Positions 22,941 through 35,884 of a DNA stretch of 64,000 nt are shown piece by piece. The notes beneath the pieces are model-generated. The model was not told where the DNA came from. It made no database searches and saw only the letters and a program-made list of their open reading frames with translations. The stretch's first letter is position 1. Each line of letters begins with the position of its first letter. This DNA is from Malachius bipustulatus (Eukaryota > Arthropoda > Insecta > Coleoptera > Melyridae): positions 49,837,341-49,901,340 of the forward strand of contig OU342632.1 in assembly GCA_910589415.1 (NCBI GenBank), written 5' to 3'. The translations under genes were made by a program, and so were the position numbers.

Positions 22941-25900
22941 CCGGAAGACTCTATGTCACTACTATGTCGTCTGAGATTTTTATCTCTCGATAAATGGCTC
23001 GCCAGTGTGACCGAACACTAACGATTAAAATGTCAAAGCTCTAAGGCGAAAGCAAAGAGGTCAAACAATATTTCATGGAGAATTTGTTGAAATATTATAA
23101 AACAAAATGTGAACTGGCGGACATAGTGTGTTAGTTAAACATGAGGCGAAAATTGAAGGGGTTCTTTAATTTAAGGGGTTGTTCTGTGAACTATTCTAAG
23201 AATACGTTGTTCTTTGATGATTTTTTGTCTGATGATTGAACTTTCTTTTGGACCCCACGACCAGATATACTCGAAAAAATGTATAAAACCTAAAAAAAAA
23301 TTCTAAGTGTCCTTGACTTTTACCCTTGGACTTTTACTTGTCGGTCACTATAAATATATAAAAAAAAATGAATAACAAAGTTTACATGGAGTCTTGTTGT
23401 ATAAAAAAACTAAGCTGGGGTCCAAATGGACTCCACGTGAAATTGGGTGTTACAAAAACTGATAACCATACAAGGAGATTTACACTATTTATTGAATATT
23501 TTCAAGATGTTTTATCGAATTTCACAGCTTTGTTATGGGCTTTTACAGCTTTCGTAATCATTGGTTCTGTGTAGTAAAAACTTATTATCCGATGACTTTT
23601 TGTTTCTATGAAAATTTTAAGCTGGCGTAATTTTTGAAATTATTTATATGTTTCCCATACCTATACAAGGCGCGTTTCTTTCAATGTTTGGTACTTACAG
23701 GGATCTAGTAAACTACTGCAGCTAGAGTATTGGTGAAACGGGGATAGTAGTGCAGTTTTATGATCTTAATTCGAAACAGCTTTTGCTTTTTTGAAAATCT
23801 CCATGGGTTCCTAGATATTCAACATAAATTAAATTCCGTAAGGGATACGTAAGTCGTAAGGGAAAATATTTCAGACGATTTTATAAACAATGAAACGGCG
23901 TAACAATTTTTTTTATTTGTCGTATCATTTTCGAGCTATGTCATAAACTTGTATTTTTTCAAAAGTAACTCATAGTTGGCTTTGAAATCATTCAATATCT
24001 TTTTTTTTTTCTAAATACACCGATATAAAACTCGATATGGTTTTTTTCTGAAAATAAAGAAGTTAGGACGATTTTACTTAAAAAAACACACGTTTTAATT
24101 TAAAAAATAATTACATTATTTTATGAGGACTTTATTTTTTTACTTTCATTTTTGTTAGTATTTTTCGAAAATCTTAATCGTTTTCAACTTTCTTCCTGAT
24201 CGTTATGTTGGAAATTTAATTTAAAAGCCAATTTTTCAATAATTTTAGATGATAAAATAACACAACTGGAACTTTTTTTTTGGTATTCGGGTTTTTGTTG
24301 AACACGACAACAAAGTTTTTTGAAAAAAAAAATAACAAGAATAAAAGCGTGAGAATTAAATTACTCATAAAATAAAGTAATTATTTCTTAAATCGGTCTA
24401 CGGATAAAAAAGTAACATTTTTGGATGCATTATCCCTTATCAACTCTTTAAAATGCTAAAATTTACCTCCACTTAGTCTTCGTACACTCCCAAATTTGGT
24501 TTTTCTAAGTTCAAGTAGCTGATATTTTGTAGTATAGATTGATTTTTTCTAAATTTGGAACCCCTATTCCAAAGCCTACAACTTCTCAGGGTGCAATTTA
24601 GTATAGAGATACGTTGCGTTTAATCACTCTATTTGGGTTCCCCTACACGCCCCTGCTCTGAGTCGGTTCTTATGCGAATCACATCGTATTTATTCCTACT
24701 TAGGGTAATAGATATATTTGTCTCACGAATTTCCAACTTCTAATAAGAATCTTCGATTTTCTTTAGACAAGATAACTTTATGTGTTTAGTTGCTGGAATT
24801 AAAAAACATACTGCTTTACATAAAGCTTCGACTAAATCATTTGAATGATGAATCATTCGAACGAAAATGTTGTCAAAAAAAAATCTCTGGGGGAAGAACA
24901 TCTTTCAGTTGTCTCAACAAAAATATTTCTCTCAGTGTGTTATCTATTATTTTACAGCGTGAAATTCAGAAACGATGAATTTTATCACTTATTTCCGCAA
25001 AAAATTATATTCTCAGACTTGCTGAGACCTATCGACTCCCAGTTTAATTTGACGGAAGTCTCTTTATTCCAAGTCTTTAGAGCTTTTTGCTGAACGAAAT
25101 TCAGTGGCATGGCTGCACGGTCAGCCTCAGATCGAGAGACATGTCGAGGACAGATCGACATGTATTTCTTTTTTAAGATTTTTATCAGCTAAGCTTCTAA
25201 AGCCAAGTTAAGCCAGGTTAAAAAGCACTGGGAAATATATTGCGAGCGACTACAAAAATTTTGTCGAAGATTTTAGAAGTTTAAGACCTCCTAATTTAGA
25301 CATGAATGCGACAGTAAGAATAGAAATGTATGCAAATCAAAGTCATTCGCTTGAAAAACAAGGTAACAGACATAGAGAAAAATAATATAATAGAGAACTC
25401 GATTACACGTTAAACTCTCGGTAACCTGCGACGGTGTAGACACCCTGGGCTACCAGAGATATCATTGGTAAGCGCAAGACATTCAAATTTAGATTTATAC
25501 CTAATTATTATTATTTGAAAAATAATTTTTACTGTTAAAGTGTCGCCAGATCAACAAATAAACTTGGAGATATCAATATAAAACTTATTTTTCTGCTCTT
25601 ATTGTATTTGATTACAATAGTTACTCTATTTGATTAGAAACATTCACTACCTTTAAAAATTTAGCTTGTCAAAGGTAGTTCAAAACTCGGATTTCTGAAA
25701 GGTAATATCAACATAATTCGGGTTTTTCATAGCCAACTCTTTGAAAACATCTGGAGTAGGATATATGGCCATTATTCGTTTGTTGATGACAGTATCATCA
25801 TCTCGTGAATAATGGCTTCATAATCGCTCATATAATAATATACTATTTTAATATTTTCTATGAAATAAAAAAGGGTCGTAGAAAAAATAGTGTATGAAAC

Positions 25901-26303
25901 ACGCAGATAATGGCTATTAATACGCTCTTATGATGGTTAAGACACTCGCCTATAATAGCCTTCATTATAAGCTCGTTGCATAATATACTAATTGTTACTA
26001 GGTACATAAAATGTACGAGTATAATAATTGCAACAAATGATTTCTACAAAATTGTATTCACATAAATACAGTCCAGTTTTTACAGAAGATGCTTCTATTT
26101 TTATAAACCAGTTTTCTCAACGTGGAAAGTCTTTTCCAGGACAAAGGGAAAGACATTTGTTTCATAATACAATTTGTTGTTAATAATTTTAATATAGAAG
26201 GCATTCCAGCAAACATCTGCCGTATCGTGCACCGCAGGCGCCGTCGCTTGGTTGAGATACTCCAGACGTGTATACCTGTAGCTACGATCCACCGAAGTGG
26301 CAG
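22941..26303. other. Unannotated AT-rich interval
   Basis: No convincing gene. ORFs of 60-95 codons here have no recognisable motif. A hairpin with stem GCCATTATTC / GAATAATGGC spans about 25769-25814. The stretch 26180-26300 is less AT-rich (GCAGGCGCCGTCGC) but has overlapping ORFs on both strands and no clear coding sense. Confidence 0.4.
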
Positions 26304-27347
26304 GTCACGTAACTGAGTCCTCTTCAAGACAAAAGCCGAAAACAAAGGATCTCTGAAAAATTTACAAAAAACAAAATTTTTTTAATTATTAATTAGTTTC
26401 GGAGTAAGGTAGCCCTCTTATTTTAGAAAAATACGAAAAAATTTACGCATATTTTTTAGACAAAAGTAAGGAACTTAACGTCTTATAAAATATTTCTTGA
26501 AACCGCTTCCTTATCTTAGAAAAAAATAAAATAAAACAAAAAACTCATAGACTTCCATTTGATGAAAGTCAGAGACACTCCAAGAAACCAAAAATATTTA
26601 TACGCCAAATAATTCTACCCAAAGAATTTTCTTGAATTTTTTTGGCCAACAAATAAAGGGCCCATTGTGTGAGGTTTCCCTCTCGAAGAGCGCCCGGTCA
26701 CGTAAGCTTCCTTACTCAATAAAATGCCCAATTATAATAATAAGTATTAAACAGAGAAGACAACACACCGCAGCACATCAGAATCTCAGCAACTCAAAAC
26801 ATTAAAAGACTTACATTATAAAAGTATTTTAATGCATTTTTGCTTGGTTATTTTTTATAAATATTATTAGTGTGATTAGAACTGCTTTCAAACCAAGACA
26901 GAGTTCGGTTCCTAAGAAAATTATTTCGCGTTCTAAAGGAGTTTTTGCGATTTATTAAAAATAATATTCACTATTAATATTCACACAAGAGCATGAAACA
27001 TAAACAGCACCTACCTTTCAAAAAGTCAACGAATGAGTGAAGGTTTTACGTTATTCTGTTAATTAGTTGGTAAAATTAGTATAAATTGAATTTCTATAAG
27101 TATTTTAAAGGTAAAGTTTTATCAAAGCTTTATTATTATTTTGATAAACTACTCAAATTAAATAAATCAAGTTTTACGCAATTACAAAAAACTATACGTC
27201 AGATTATGTCAAACTGAGAATGTAAATTTAAAGGCAGCTTTATGTTAGTTAAAAAATCGTCCGCAATCTACCGGAACGTGAATATTGTCCCATTTTCGCC
27301 CAGTCGATTTGTTAGTCTCATTTATATTAAGTTGTCTCGGGTAACAA
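26304..27347. repeat. Repeat R1, about 1.04 kb, uninterrupted copy
   Basis: Aligns along its length with R2 (45000-50230 minus insertions). Shared landmarks include CTCTTCAAGA at the start, GTCACGTAAGC, ATAAAATGCCCAA, AGAACTGCTTTCAAACCAA, CTATACGTCAGATTATGTC and GTTAGTCTC-TATATTAAG at the end. The first 400 bp (26304-26697) has inverted ends of the form GTCCTCTTCAAGA / TCTCGAAGAGC, so it may be an internal MITE. Element type unknown; no coding sequence. Confidence 0.75.
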
Positions 27348-27466
27348 AAAAATTTTCAAACAGGTAATTTCTATTTGGCTCGGGATAAAGACATATTTTG
27401 TGACTGTTCATTGAATGACAAACTAACAAAAAATATTTTAGGTATCTGTAAAATAATAGTTATTTA

Positions 27467-27589
27467 TTATTATACAAGAGAAAAAAGTGATAGATTTTAG
27501 CTCGAGATGTGATTTCGTCCCCGACGCGTCTAGCGGAGGGGACAAACATATCGAGAGCTAAAATCGCACTTTTTTCTCGTGGTAATATA
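27467..27589. repeat. Imperfect hairpin, about 120 bp
   Basis: Left arm (ACAAGAGAAAAAAGTG, ATTTTAGCTC, GTCCCC) pairs with right arm (GGGGAC, GAGCTAAAAT, CACTTTTTTCTC) around a GACGCGTCTAGC loop at 27522-27537. Interior bulges suggest an old or functional fold. No ORF. Confidence 0.7.
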
Positions 27590-28131
27590 CAATTTTTTTC
27601 TGCGAGAAGAAATATCAGTGTTAGAATGTCCAAAAAACGTAGTTAGATAACTGAAAATTATGTCGGAAAAATGATTTATGTTAAACTTGGATTTTCAAAC
27701 TGTCTTTTATCGTAATTGACGTTGCCTGGGTAACGAAACGATTTATTTATTACATAAACGTCATATTAATGTAATTAAAATTGAAGACAGTTTTGCAAAG
27801 ATTCTTGTTAGTTTTCGATGAGTGAATTTAATAATATGGATAGTGATTATTATGAAAATTCCCTTAATAATTGCCATTTGGATAATAAGGTAACTTTCCT
27901 TCACGTATATTTGATATAAATTCAATGATATCTGAGTGTTAATAGTAGCTATACCTAAGCCGCCATTTCGGGGAAATAAGTACTCATTTATTTCCCTGCT
28001 AATTCATTTATTTCCCCGATAAGATGCAGCTCATATAATGAGGCATTTTTCTACCTGTCAACGGGGAAAAAAGGTCAAACTTAGAGCCCGTCGCAGAAAA
28101 AATATAATTATTCTGTAATAGTTATTTACGT

Positions 28132-28212
28132 CATAACTCCGGTAAGCCAGTGATGTTACAGTACGAGTGTCATGTTTATGTCAATACTGTAACATCGCTT
28201 ACTGGACGTATG
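28132..28212. repeat. Hairpin with GATGTTACAGTA stem
   Basis: GATGTTACAGTA at about 28152-28163 pairs exactly with TACTGTAACATC at about 28185-28196, and the pairing continues outward with a few gaps (CCGGTAAG / CTTACTGG). The loop is about 21 nt. Confidence 0.65.
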
Positions 28213-29135
28213 TCGTACAACATTTTATTTCATACTGTGTTATTGTTTACATTCAAATTTTTTATTTCAACAACAAATTTGCACTCTCTGTAGCAGAAGA
28301 ATGTATGTATATAGGTGATACGACACATTATGAAATAAAATTATATTCATTGTGTAATTTATCCAGCTTTTTGGTTAACACCTTCAATTGGCCTTTAATA
28401 ACACTTGCTTAGGTAACTGAAAATGAGAATAATTGGAACTTGCATTGTCTGATTACGAGAATTTAACTGAGCTAAAAATATCTCGTTTTCGTAACAATCA
28501 AGCAGAAGGTCTGTTGGAGCAGACCGTACGCCAATGATATTGGTTGTAAAAATCCCACAAAATTAAATGACTAGGTACAAGCAGTATAATATATTCCATC
28601 CTAGCTTTTATTTTTAGGCTAAAACTAATGCAAAACTAACGACTTCTAACTCTACTAAGCTGTTCACAACTTCAGCGGGCTGGAACCTCTTTCACTATTT
28701 TCCCGCATAGAGGAAAGAGACAGAAATTGAATATTAAAGAGCCTGGGCTTGTGAATTTGAAAGCATTATCACGAGCAAAGATTATGCATACTGCGGTATT
28801 ATACGCTTGCACTTCCCTCCCTTAATTAAGAAATATAATTATAACCCTTATTAGATGTCATTTTGGTAAAGTTTTATGGAATTATTTTAGTCCCAAGCAG
28901 GGAAAAGTAACTTTGTGTATTCGCAGATTAATTAAAAGAATAGCTCAGGTAAATTTACAATGGTACTAAATTAGTGGGCGATGAAAATCTTTGTTAATAT
29001 TTTTTTAAATTCAGATACAACTGCAAGCTAAATTAGGTTTTTTAATATACCTGCACCTGGTTTATTTCAGAAAATGGTCAGGAAATTATCTAATTATTTT
29101 TGATATATATCTAGAGGAGTTGTATGAAAATTATA

Positions 29136-29345
29136 CAGGGTGTTATTTAATTATGTACCTACAATAAATTTAACCGCCGATTATATTAATGATTCTAAAA
29201 TTATTAGTTTATATAAACATGTCCGCAAATGCTTTGTTTCCAAGATACAGGGTTTTAAATTTAAACAAAACATTGATTTTTCTTAAATATCTTGAACATC
29301 CTTTACTCAATTTTGTTGTACTTATGGCAGTGTTATTTTTAGTAA
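29136..29345. mobile_element. Single end of a CAGGGTGTT element
   Basis: Begins TA-CAGGGTGTTATTTAATT and contains CTTTACTCAATTTTGTTGTA, which recurs at 30225-30322 behind another CAGGGTGTT tip. The opposite end is absent. Confidence 0.5.
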
Positions 29346-29383
29346 AGTGGAGCTCCTTTAACCCCAAGTAGATTAAAATTATC

Positions 29384-29491
29384 AAAACAAATTGTGTAGG
29401 TCAAATGGGTATAATTTCTATTAGACATTCTATTAGACAAAAAGACAAACTATTCTGAAATTATACCCATTTGACCTACACAATTTGTTTT
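29384..29491. repeat. Perfect 35-bp hairpin
   Basis: 29384-29418 (starting AAAACAAATTGTGTAGG) is exactly complementary to 29457-29491, with a 38-nt loop. No TA-CAGGG tips. Size and shape resemble a small-RNA precursor, but nothing else supports that role. Confidence 0.85.
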
Positions 29492-29991
29492 ATTTTATTG
29501 ATATCTTAGTTGGGTATACCATGGCCGATAACCAGTATTATTATTAAAATTATCAAGTCCAGTGGCGTCCAGGGGGACACACTTACCTATATTATTGCAA
29601 ATAAAAATGTATTTATTTATATTTAGGCCGCTGACATTTTGTATAGATATTCTTTCATAAACAACTAATAATACAATTATTTTGTCACTTTAGTGTCTTT
29701 CATATCTTGCTTCGTTTTTGAAAAAAATAAATAAAATCCCTTAATTACATATCCCTACACACACAAGAATCATATGGTAAGATCTTCTGTTAGAAATTCA
29801 ACAGTTTTCTATTGCTTTTCATTAATAATATATAACAACAACAAAAAAAACTCTAAATCGGGTACATTTAATAACATCTCTAATATTTGAAAATCATTTT
29901 TGGGCTTTAGGTTCTAATTCAATTACCACTATAGGTTCCTTTTACAGAACAAATCAGAAAACTTTCGCACAGCATCTGAAGTGAAACTGAA

Positions 29992-30037
29992 GACCTGGAC
30001 GGTACTGTTTCGTCCTATTTGGACTCATCAGCATGTC
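29992..30037 (-). ncRNA. Hammerhead ribozyme (minus strand)
   Basis: On the minus strand: stem I 5' side GACATG (30037-30032), core CTGATGA (30031-30025), stem II GTCC-AAATA-GGAC (30024-30012), GAA (30011-30009), a two-pair stem III AC/GT around a six-base loop AGTACC, the cleavage triplet GTC (30000-29998) and stem I 3' side CAGGTC (29997-29992). Stem I has five pairs and one A-G mismatch. All invariant core positions of the hammerhead (CUGAnGA, GAAA, NUH) are present in the right order. The very short stem III is the form known from Penelope-like elements and retrozymes. Predicted self-cleavage is between 29998 and 29997. No reverse transcriptase is visible nearby. Confidence 0.8.
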
Positions 30038-30224
30038 GCATCAGTCAGTAACACACTACACATACTATGCGAGCTTTGGAACCAATATTATTTAGTCTTA
30101 ACTGGTGTTCGATAGTTGTAGATCATTTTTAATGATTAGTAGGCAATCAGTGAAACAGATGTGATTCTTTTGAGTAACCTACCATAAAAACCTAGTGTTT
30201 ATGTTTTTTTGTAGGTGTTCTATG

Positions 30225-30322
30225 CAGGGTGTTAAACGGTAGGTGTTAAACGTTAAAAAAAAATGCTTATTCGTAAACATCTTCTTTACTCAATTTTGTT
30301 GTAATTGGGCGTTGTTATTTGT
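30225..30322. mobile_element. Single end of a CAGGGTGTT element, second copy
   Basis: CAGGGTGTTAAACGG followed by CTTTACTCAATTTTGTTGTA, as at 29136-29345. No partner end. Confidence 0.45.
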
Positions 30323-30360
30323 AGTAGTACATTGATTTATATTTCTGGTGAGTGGGCTAT

Positions 30361-30400
30361 TGTGACACTTCCACTGCGACCGAAGGTCTATTGTGGCTTC
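30361..30400 (-). repeat. LINE 3' UTR fragment
   Basis: TGTGACACTTCCACTGCGACC and GGTCTATTGTGGCT match the complement of the untranslated tail of the RNase H LINE at about 22376-22421. Confidence 0.65.
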
Positions 30401-30716
30401 GAATATTGAAGATCATCATAAGAGAACGCGGACTCATAACTCATAGCAGTAACCTAAAAGTCAAGTCCGGAGAACATCATCCCTCTGGATAATTCTTCAA
30501 ACGTATATTCGATCAATTTAATAAATAATGAATTCATAGATTTATTCTAATTATGATTAATTTATCGTAAATATTAAAATTTTTAACTTTATGTTATGAC
30601 ATTATAATAATATTTGAAAATTTTTGACATAAGCTTGCTAATATTTCTGACTTCAACCCCAAAGTTATTATAGCATTCACAAAATAAACGATTACAAAGC
30701 GAAAAAGTTTATCAAT

Positions 30717-31096
30717 GGGTACGTTCACCTGACATCAACTGTTGAATAGCAGCGCAAAACGGTTGAGTGTTAGTTGTTGCAACATGTTGGAAATAGTCTG
30801 AACGCATTGTTGAGATCGAGAGATATGACATATTTCTGGATACGATTCAAGTTCGTAGAAATATCTATTATCATTTCTTTGTCGCTGATTGTATCAGGAG
30901 CATTCTTACTTGCAACTTTTACTTCCCATTTGCGCATGTCCGCAACATACACGTTGACTGTGTTGAGCGTGAAATATTTACGCTCACAAAAATACTCAAC
31001 AACTTAGCAACGGTTGTGACTGTTGTGAGTGAGCGGTATGTCTGAACGTAAGCGCTACCTCAACAACTCAACAGTTAACGTCAGGTGAACGTACCC
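30717..31096. mobile_element. Complete 380-bp MITE, AAT target duplication
   Basis: Exact 17-bp inverted ends GGGTACGTTCACCTGAC (30717) and GTCAGGTGAACGTACCC (ending 31096) are flanked on both sides by AAT (30714-30716, 31097-31099). GGG ends with a three-base duplication fit a PIF/Harbinger-like non-autonomous element, although the usual target is TAA/TTA. The open frames inside have no known domain. A degenerate second copy is at 2130-2782. Confidence 0.8.
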
Positions 31097-33692
31097 AATG
31101 ACGTTGTTGAGTTGTAACTTAACATAATAACGATATGGCAGAGTTACAAATGAAACAGGAATACCAACTTATTTTGTTGACTAAATCATAAAAAATCATT
31201 TACATTAAGGTCGGCGTAAAACTGGTGGCCCATAGGTGAGCTTCAAAATATTTAGACACACGAGGGAGCGGTAGATTTGAACATGAGAATAACACTACGA
31301 AATAAGCTGCAAGCGGCAAAATATGCTGGATAACAAAGAACATAACTCGGCACAGTCTATTATTAAAGAGCTGTAAAATGTAATTAATAAAAAAAAATGT
31401 AATATACAAAGTTTAGGCTCTTATTTGAGATTTCTTCACGTTTACTATTATTTGAATTTTTTCGTACTTGGAATTTTAGACAGGTAGTCATTAAATATTT
31501 AACGAAATTGGACAACTTTTATAATTTAACAATCAATTACTTATATGAAACTAAAAACTACTGATGAGCCTCGTCCAGGTGTATTAATCAATCAGAACTG
31601 CAGAAGGTTATCTTATTCCTGAAATCAACTTGAAGATATTGTTAGTTAGGAAGAAAATAATGACGCCAATGATACTCTAGAACTAGAAAATATGGACATA
31701 AATATTAATTATTATGTAATATGTTATTATATTAATAATATATATTTTTTTTAAATAAGTTTTTTAAAATGTGTTTAACTTAGAATCCATAATTTTGTAC
31801 CCGTGTCAAGGTTTTGATCCCGATCACTTGCTAAGAGAGTTCGATATTCTGTCACTGGAAAAGCAGCGAATTGCTGCCTATTTGATTTTTCTCTTCAAAA
31901 ATATTCTAAATAATTATGTAGACTGTTCGAAGATAATGAGTCAAGTAAATTTTCATGGGCCCAGATCTGGTAGCATAGAATGACAACAATCGTACGTCCA
32001 CGCGCAAATACGAATTCAATGAAGAAATCTCGTATTTATATGTATAACGTCAGCTTTATATAACCGAATATCACCAGTCTGTGATATCACACATACGTCA
32101 ATTAAGAAAGTCAATTAACTTGTGTATCTGCATTTTTAATTTATTTTCCTTTACTTACCTACAATTTGTGTAAATCATTACGTATAATAATTGTGTTTTT
32201 GTGTTTAGTTTGCCTTATTTGTTATTTTTATTTGATTTCTAATGCGATGTGTTTCTAATTTAATGTGAATTATTGATTGTCAATATTAATTTGGGCTTTT
32301 GCTCTGGTGGACAATAATCTGTTATTATTATATGTTCTTTCTTTGTATGTAAATAGTGAATAGAATTTTGGTTTTCATTAAAATCTTAGAGTACCCTCTA
32401 AAGAATAAAGAGCTGCTTTGGAATTGGTTTCGAGAATCTCACTATAGTCATGACAGCTTTGAAGTTCTTGCTCTTGGTCACATGAAAAGTCGAAGAACAA
32501 AAAAGAAAACAAATGTTTATAAGCATTTGGTTGTTAATGTGACCAATACTTCAATTCACTTGCCTCAGTTTTTCTCAGACATGCGTGGAGGAATCAAGAA
32601 ATTTCGAAAAAACTATGATTATACCTCGCAAGTTATGTTTCTCAAATGACCAATCGCTTTGAAGTTTTTATGACTATTGATCACTCTGTATGAAAAATTT
32701 TTACAATCTTTTTCTGTTAGAGGAGGCAAAATGTGAGATCCACAATCCCGCTTCAGATCATGCAATCTATAAGATAACCCACACATTTCGTAAATAGGTC
32801 ATTGTAATACAAGTTTAAATTCAATAATCGTATACAGGCTTCGTAGTAGTATAATGAATCCTCGCGGGTAACATTTTCTTTGAATATGTATAGAAACAAA
32901 TAACAAGGTAAAAGGGTTGCTTCATCAGCTACATATAAACAAGGGGCGAACGATGGGTTCCTATTCACGCTGCTAGCGGGATAACGCGATTAGTGGCCCT
33001 GAGGGGGCGCTAGCGCTGTCATCGCACTTGTACTGAATGCTAATTGCGAATCGATTACGCCAGATTACCCGCCAGTACTTTTTGTTACTTTTTCAAGGGA
33101 TTTAACGTTAAATTGTTGGAGTCTAATTTGGAAATGTTTGCCTGGTCGAGATTGGCCTCGTGTAAACTTTCCGGCCCTTTTTGTTTATTCCTGTTGGATT
33201 TTGATTACCTCCCGGCCAGTTGTTGATGATTGCGTCCAGCTTAAGTGGTCTACTTTATTGAAAACCGCTTTTCAGTATAACGCATATAATGCCTGCAATT
33301 TAATTAATATCGTCAATGAAATTCTGTTATATCTAACAGTAAAATGGGCCTATAAAATAAAACTAAAACCTAGAGTTTTTATTTTTATAGGTAGTGCTTT
33401 CATTGAAAATTTAGATCGTATATTTTATTCGTCTATAAGTTTTGAAGTCGGTGTTTAATTATTATAAAACGTAGAAATAGCTGTGATATGGATGTTAAAA
33501 CTAATAATTACGTAACTATGTATACTCCTGTCAAAAGTAATTTTTCAAAGCACAAATTCCGGTTGCATACCTAATGTAATGCAAAAATCGTTGTGCGTAT
33601 ATTTTTAAATTTGAAGAAACTTTAAAAAGTCTCCCTTTACCTATAAGAAAAAATTATATAAATACGTGATAATAATAATAGACATATAGGTA
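31097..33692. other. Unannotated interval
   Basis: AT-rich with open frames up to about 106 codons (32356-32649, 33138-33458) that show no recognised motif. The stretch at 32970-33240 is balanced in composition (GGGGGCGCTAGCGCTG) and could be a decayed exon or promoter, without proof. Confidence 0.35.
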
Positions 33693-35268
33693 CAGGGTGT
33701 TAACGAATAGGTGTTACAAACTTAAAGGGCATGTAGGAAATGCAAAATAGGCGATAAATTTCCTGTAGACATGGGTCGTTGGAGCTTTAGTTTTCGAGAT
33801 ACAGGGTGTTAAAATTCTTCGAAAAATTTAATATTGTTTGAATATCTACAAACAGGCTGATCAGAATAACTCGAATTTCTGACAGCTGTTATTCTAAATG
33901 AAGTACCTACATGATTTTTGATACTCTCATTGAAAAATTATCCAATTTAGTGCCAGAGATCTGGGGGTGTATTGTTACTTTTCTATTAAACAATTTCTAC
34001 GCCACTGACTTTTATGCAAATTTGTTATTTTTGTTAGATACCTCGTTTTATTTGGAGGAGAAAAGTCATTTTATCTTTTTGTTTATAGGACGCACTGTTT
34101 TCAAGATACTTCGCAATGTAGGAACTCGTACGCGGTAAAATGTCCTAAAAATTTAATGCTATTGAGTTTTTCAATAAATTAATCATAGTCCGGTCAAATT
34201 AGACCGAAAAATAAGAGTGAAGGTACATAAATTTACAACAAGCTGAAAATGAATTAAATTGTTCAAAACATGTTTAAAAACAAAAACTAAAAGTTCCCCA
34301 TCGTTGCCGTACGTGGAAAAAAAATACTAAGTAAAGGTCAGAGGTCAAAAGATGTTTTTTGCGATTTTCAGGAAAACGGTAAGTTTTATCATAAAATTCC
34401 CTCAGACACAAATTGTAGATCATAAAATTATCTATAAAAAATGTTTTAATAATTTTTTTCCCTAAGAGCCACCGTTTCTGAGATATAGCTGGCGAAATCA
34501 CGTTAAAAAAACCGCGCCAAATCACCAAGTCGTAGGAGGCGTGGAAACGTGTGCATATTATGATGACGTTTACAGCTTCTACAACTTTTTGAACCGCTTT
34601 ATCTCAGAAACTATGGCTCTTAGGAAAAAAAATTATGAATGCTGTTTTTAAAGATAATTTTATGATCTACAATTATTTTTGTCTGAGGTAATTTTATGAT
34701 AAAATTTACTGTTTTGCTGAAAATCGCGAATAGCTAATTTTTTGACCTTTGAGTTTTAGTAAGTTTTTTTCCACGTAAGGGAACAATGGGGAACGTTTAG
34801 TTTTTATTTTTAACTATGTTTTGAACAATCTTACTCATTTTCAGGTTGTTGTAAATTTATGTATCTTTGCATGTCTAGATTGACCGGACTATCATTTTTG
34901 TGATCGCTATTGAAGCGTGTTACATTAAAAAAAACTTGGATTGGTTCAAACATTGTGACAAAACGAGGTAGCTACCAAAAATAATAAATTTGCTTAAAAG
35001 TCAGTGGCGTAGAAATTGTTTATTAAAAAAGGTAACAACACACCCAGATCTCTGCCACAGGATTGAATAATTTTTTAATGGGAGTATCAAATCATGTACT
35101 TTAATTAGTACAAGAGCTGTCAAAAAGTTCGAGTTATTTTGATCAGCCAGTTTGTAGATATCAGAAACATATTAAATTTTTCGAAGAATTTTAACACCCT
35201 GTCTCTCAAAAACTGAAGTTCCAACGACCCATGTCTACAGAAAATTAATCGCCTATTTTTGCATTCAA
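33693..35268. mobile_element. Palindromic TA element P7 (right tip lost, host of a nested element)
   Basis: Starts TA-CAGGGTGTTAACGAATAGG, with an inner GATACAGGGTGTTAAA about 110 bp in. It is colinear with P11 (48740-49694) through AGTCAGTGGCGTAGAA-type landmarks. The right arm stops matching after TATTTTTGCATT at about 35268, so the right tip is missing. The centre is split by the element at 34186-34891. Confidence 0.75.
34186..34891. mobile_element. Nested palindromic element, TCA target duplication
   Basis: Inverted ends TAGTCCGGTCAA and TTGACCGGACTA with TCA directly repeated at 34183-34185 and 34892-34894. P11 gives the empty site: there the sequence AATTAATCATTTTTGTGATCG is uninterrupted. 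The arms are inverted copies (CCCCAT, TACGTGGAAAAAA, AGGTCAAAA). No coding sequence. Three-base target and GTCCGG ends do not fit the surrounding TA family; superfamily uncertain. Confidence 0.75.
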
Positions 35269-35884
35269 TAAGCGAGTTTGTATAGTTGAACCAGAAATAT
35301 AATGAAACTACTTTTGTCATTTTATCACTTTTTTGAATATTAATTAACTAGCTTTTTAAATTATAAAATATGTCTGTTTAAAAATTAGATCATTTATTTA
35401 TACAGTGAGAACCACATAACGCGGAACATCAGAAAACATATGAGGTACGCTAATTAACGTTGTTGAACCATTTGAAATGGAACATAGCGAAATCAGTGCA
35501 TTTACAACAAAACCGCAACCGTACGTTAACAATACCGTAGATATGGTTACGTTGGAGCATTGTTAAATTTAACATTAGTCAGTTATTTAAGATAGAACAT
35601 AGGGATTCGGTACCTATTGAAAGTCAATGCAATAAATAATTTTTTAATTAAAACGAATAGAAATTATTTAAAAAAAAAGTTTTAGGTTATACTAATTATT
35701 TTATAAAAAAATCAAAATAATTGTAAATTAAATACTGCAGTGATAATTATTATTCTGAAATAGTACTGTAACGAATTCCAAGGCATTCGTTGATTATTAT
35801 TATTTATTTTAATTAATCGAGGGGTCTATCAGAAGGATAAAGTTTTTACAGCGGTGATTAGCAGGTTATCTCGCCGGCACCGGC

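Noticed and set aside
25395..25480. tRNA-like segment GGTAACCTGCGACGGTGT
   Set aside because: No consistent A and B boxes or cloverleaf pairing on either strand.
31563..31590. CTGATGAG as a third hammerhead core
   Set aside because: No GAAA follows at a suitable distance and no stem II can form.
32356..32649. 97-codon ORF as a gene
   Set aside because: The sequence shows phrases seen in palindromic elements (GACATGCGTGGAGGAATC resembles 6065-6080) and ends near a CACTCTGTA tip-like motif.
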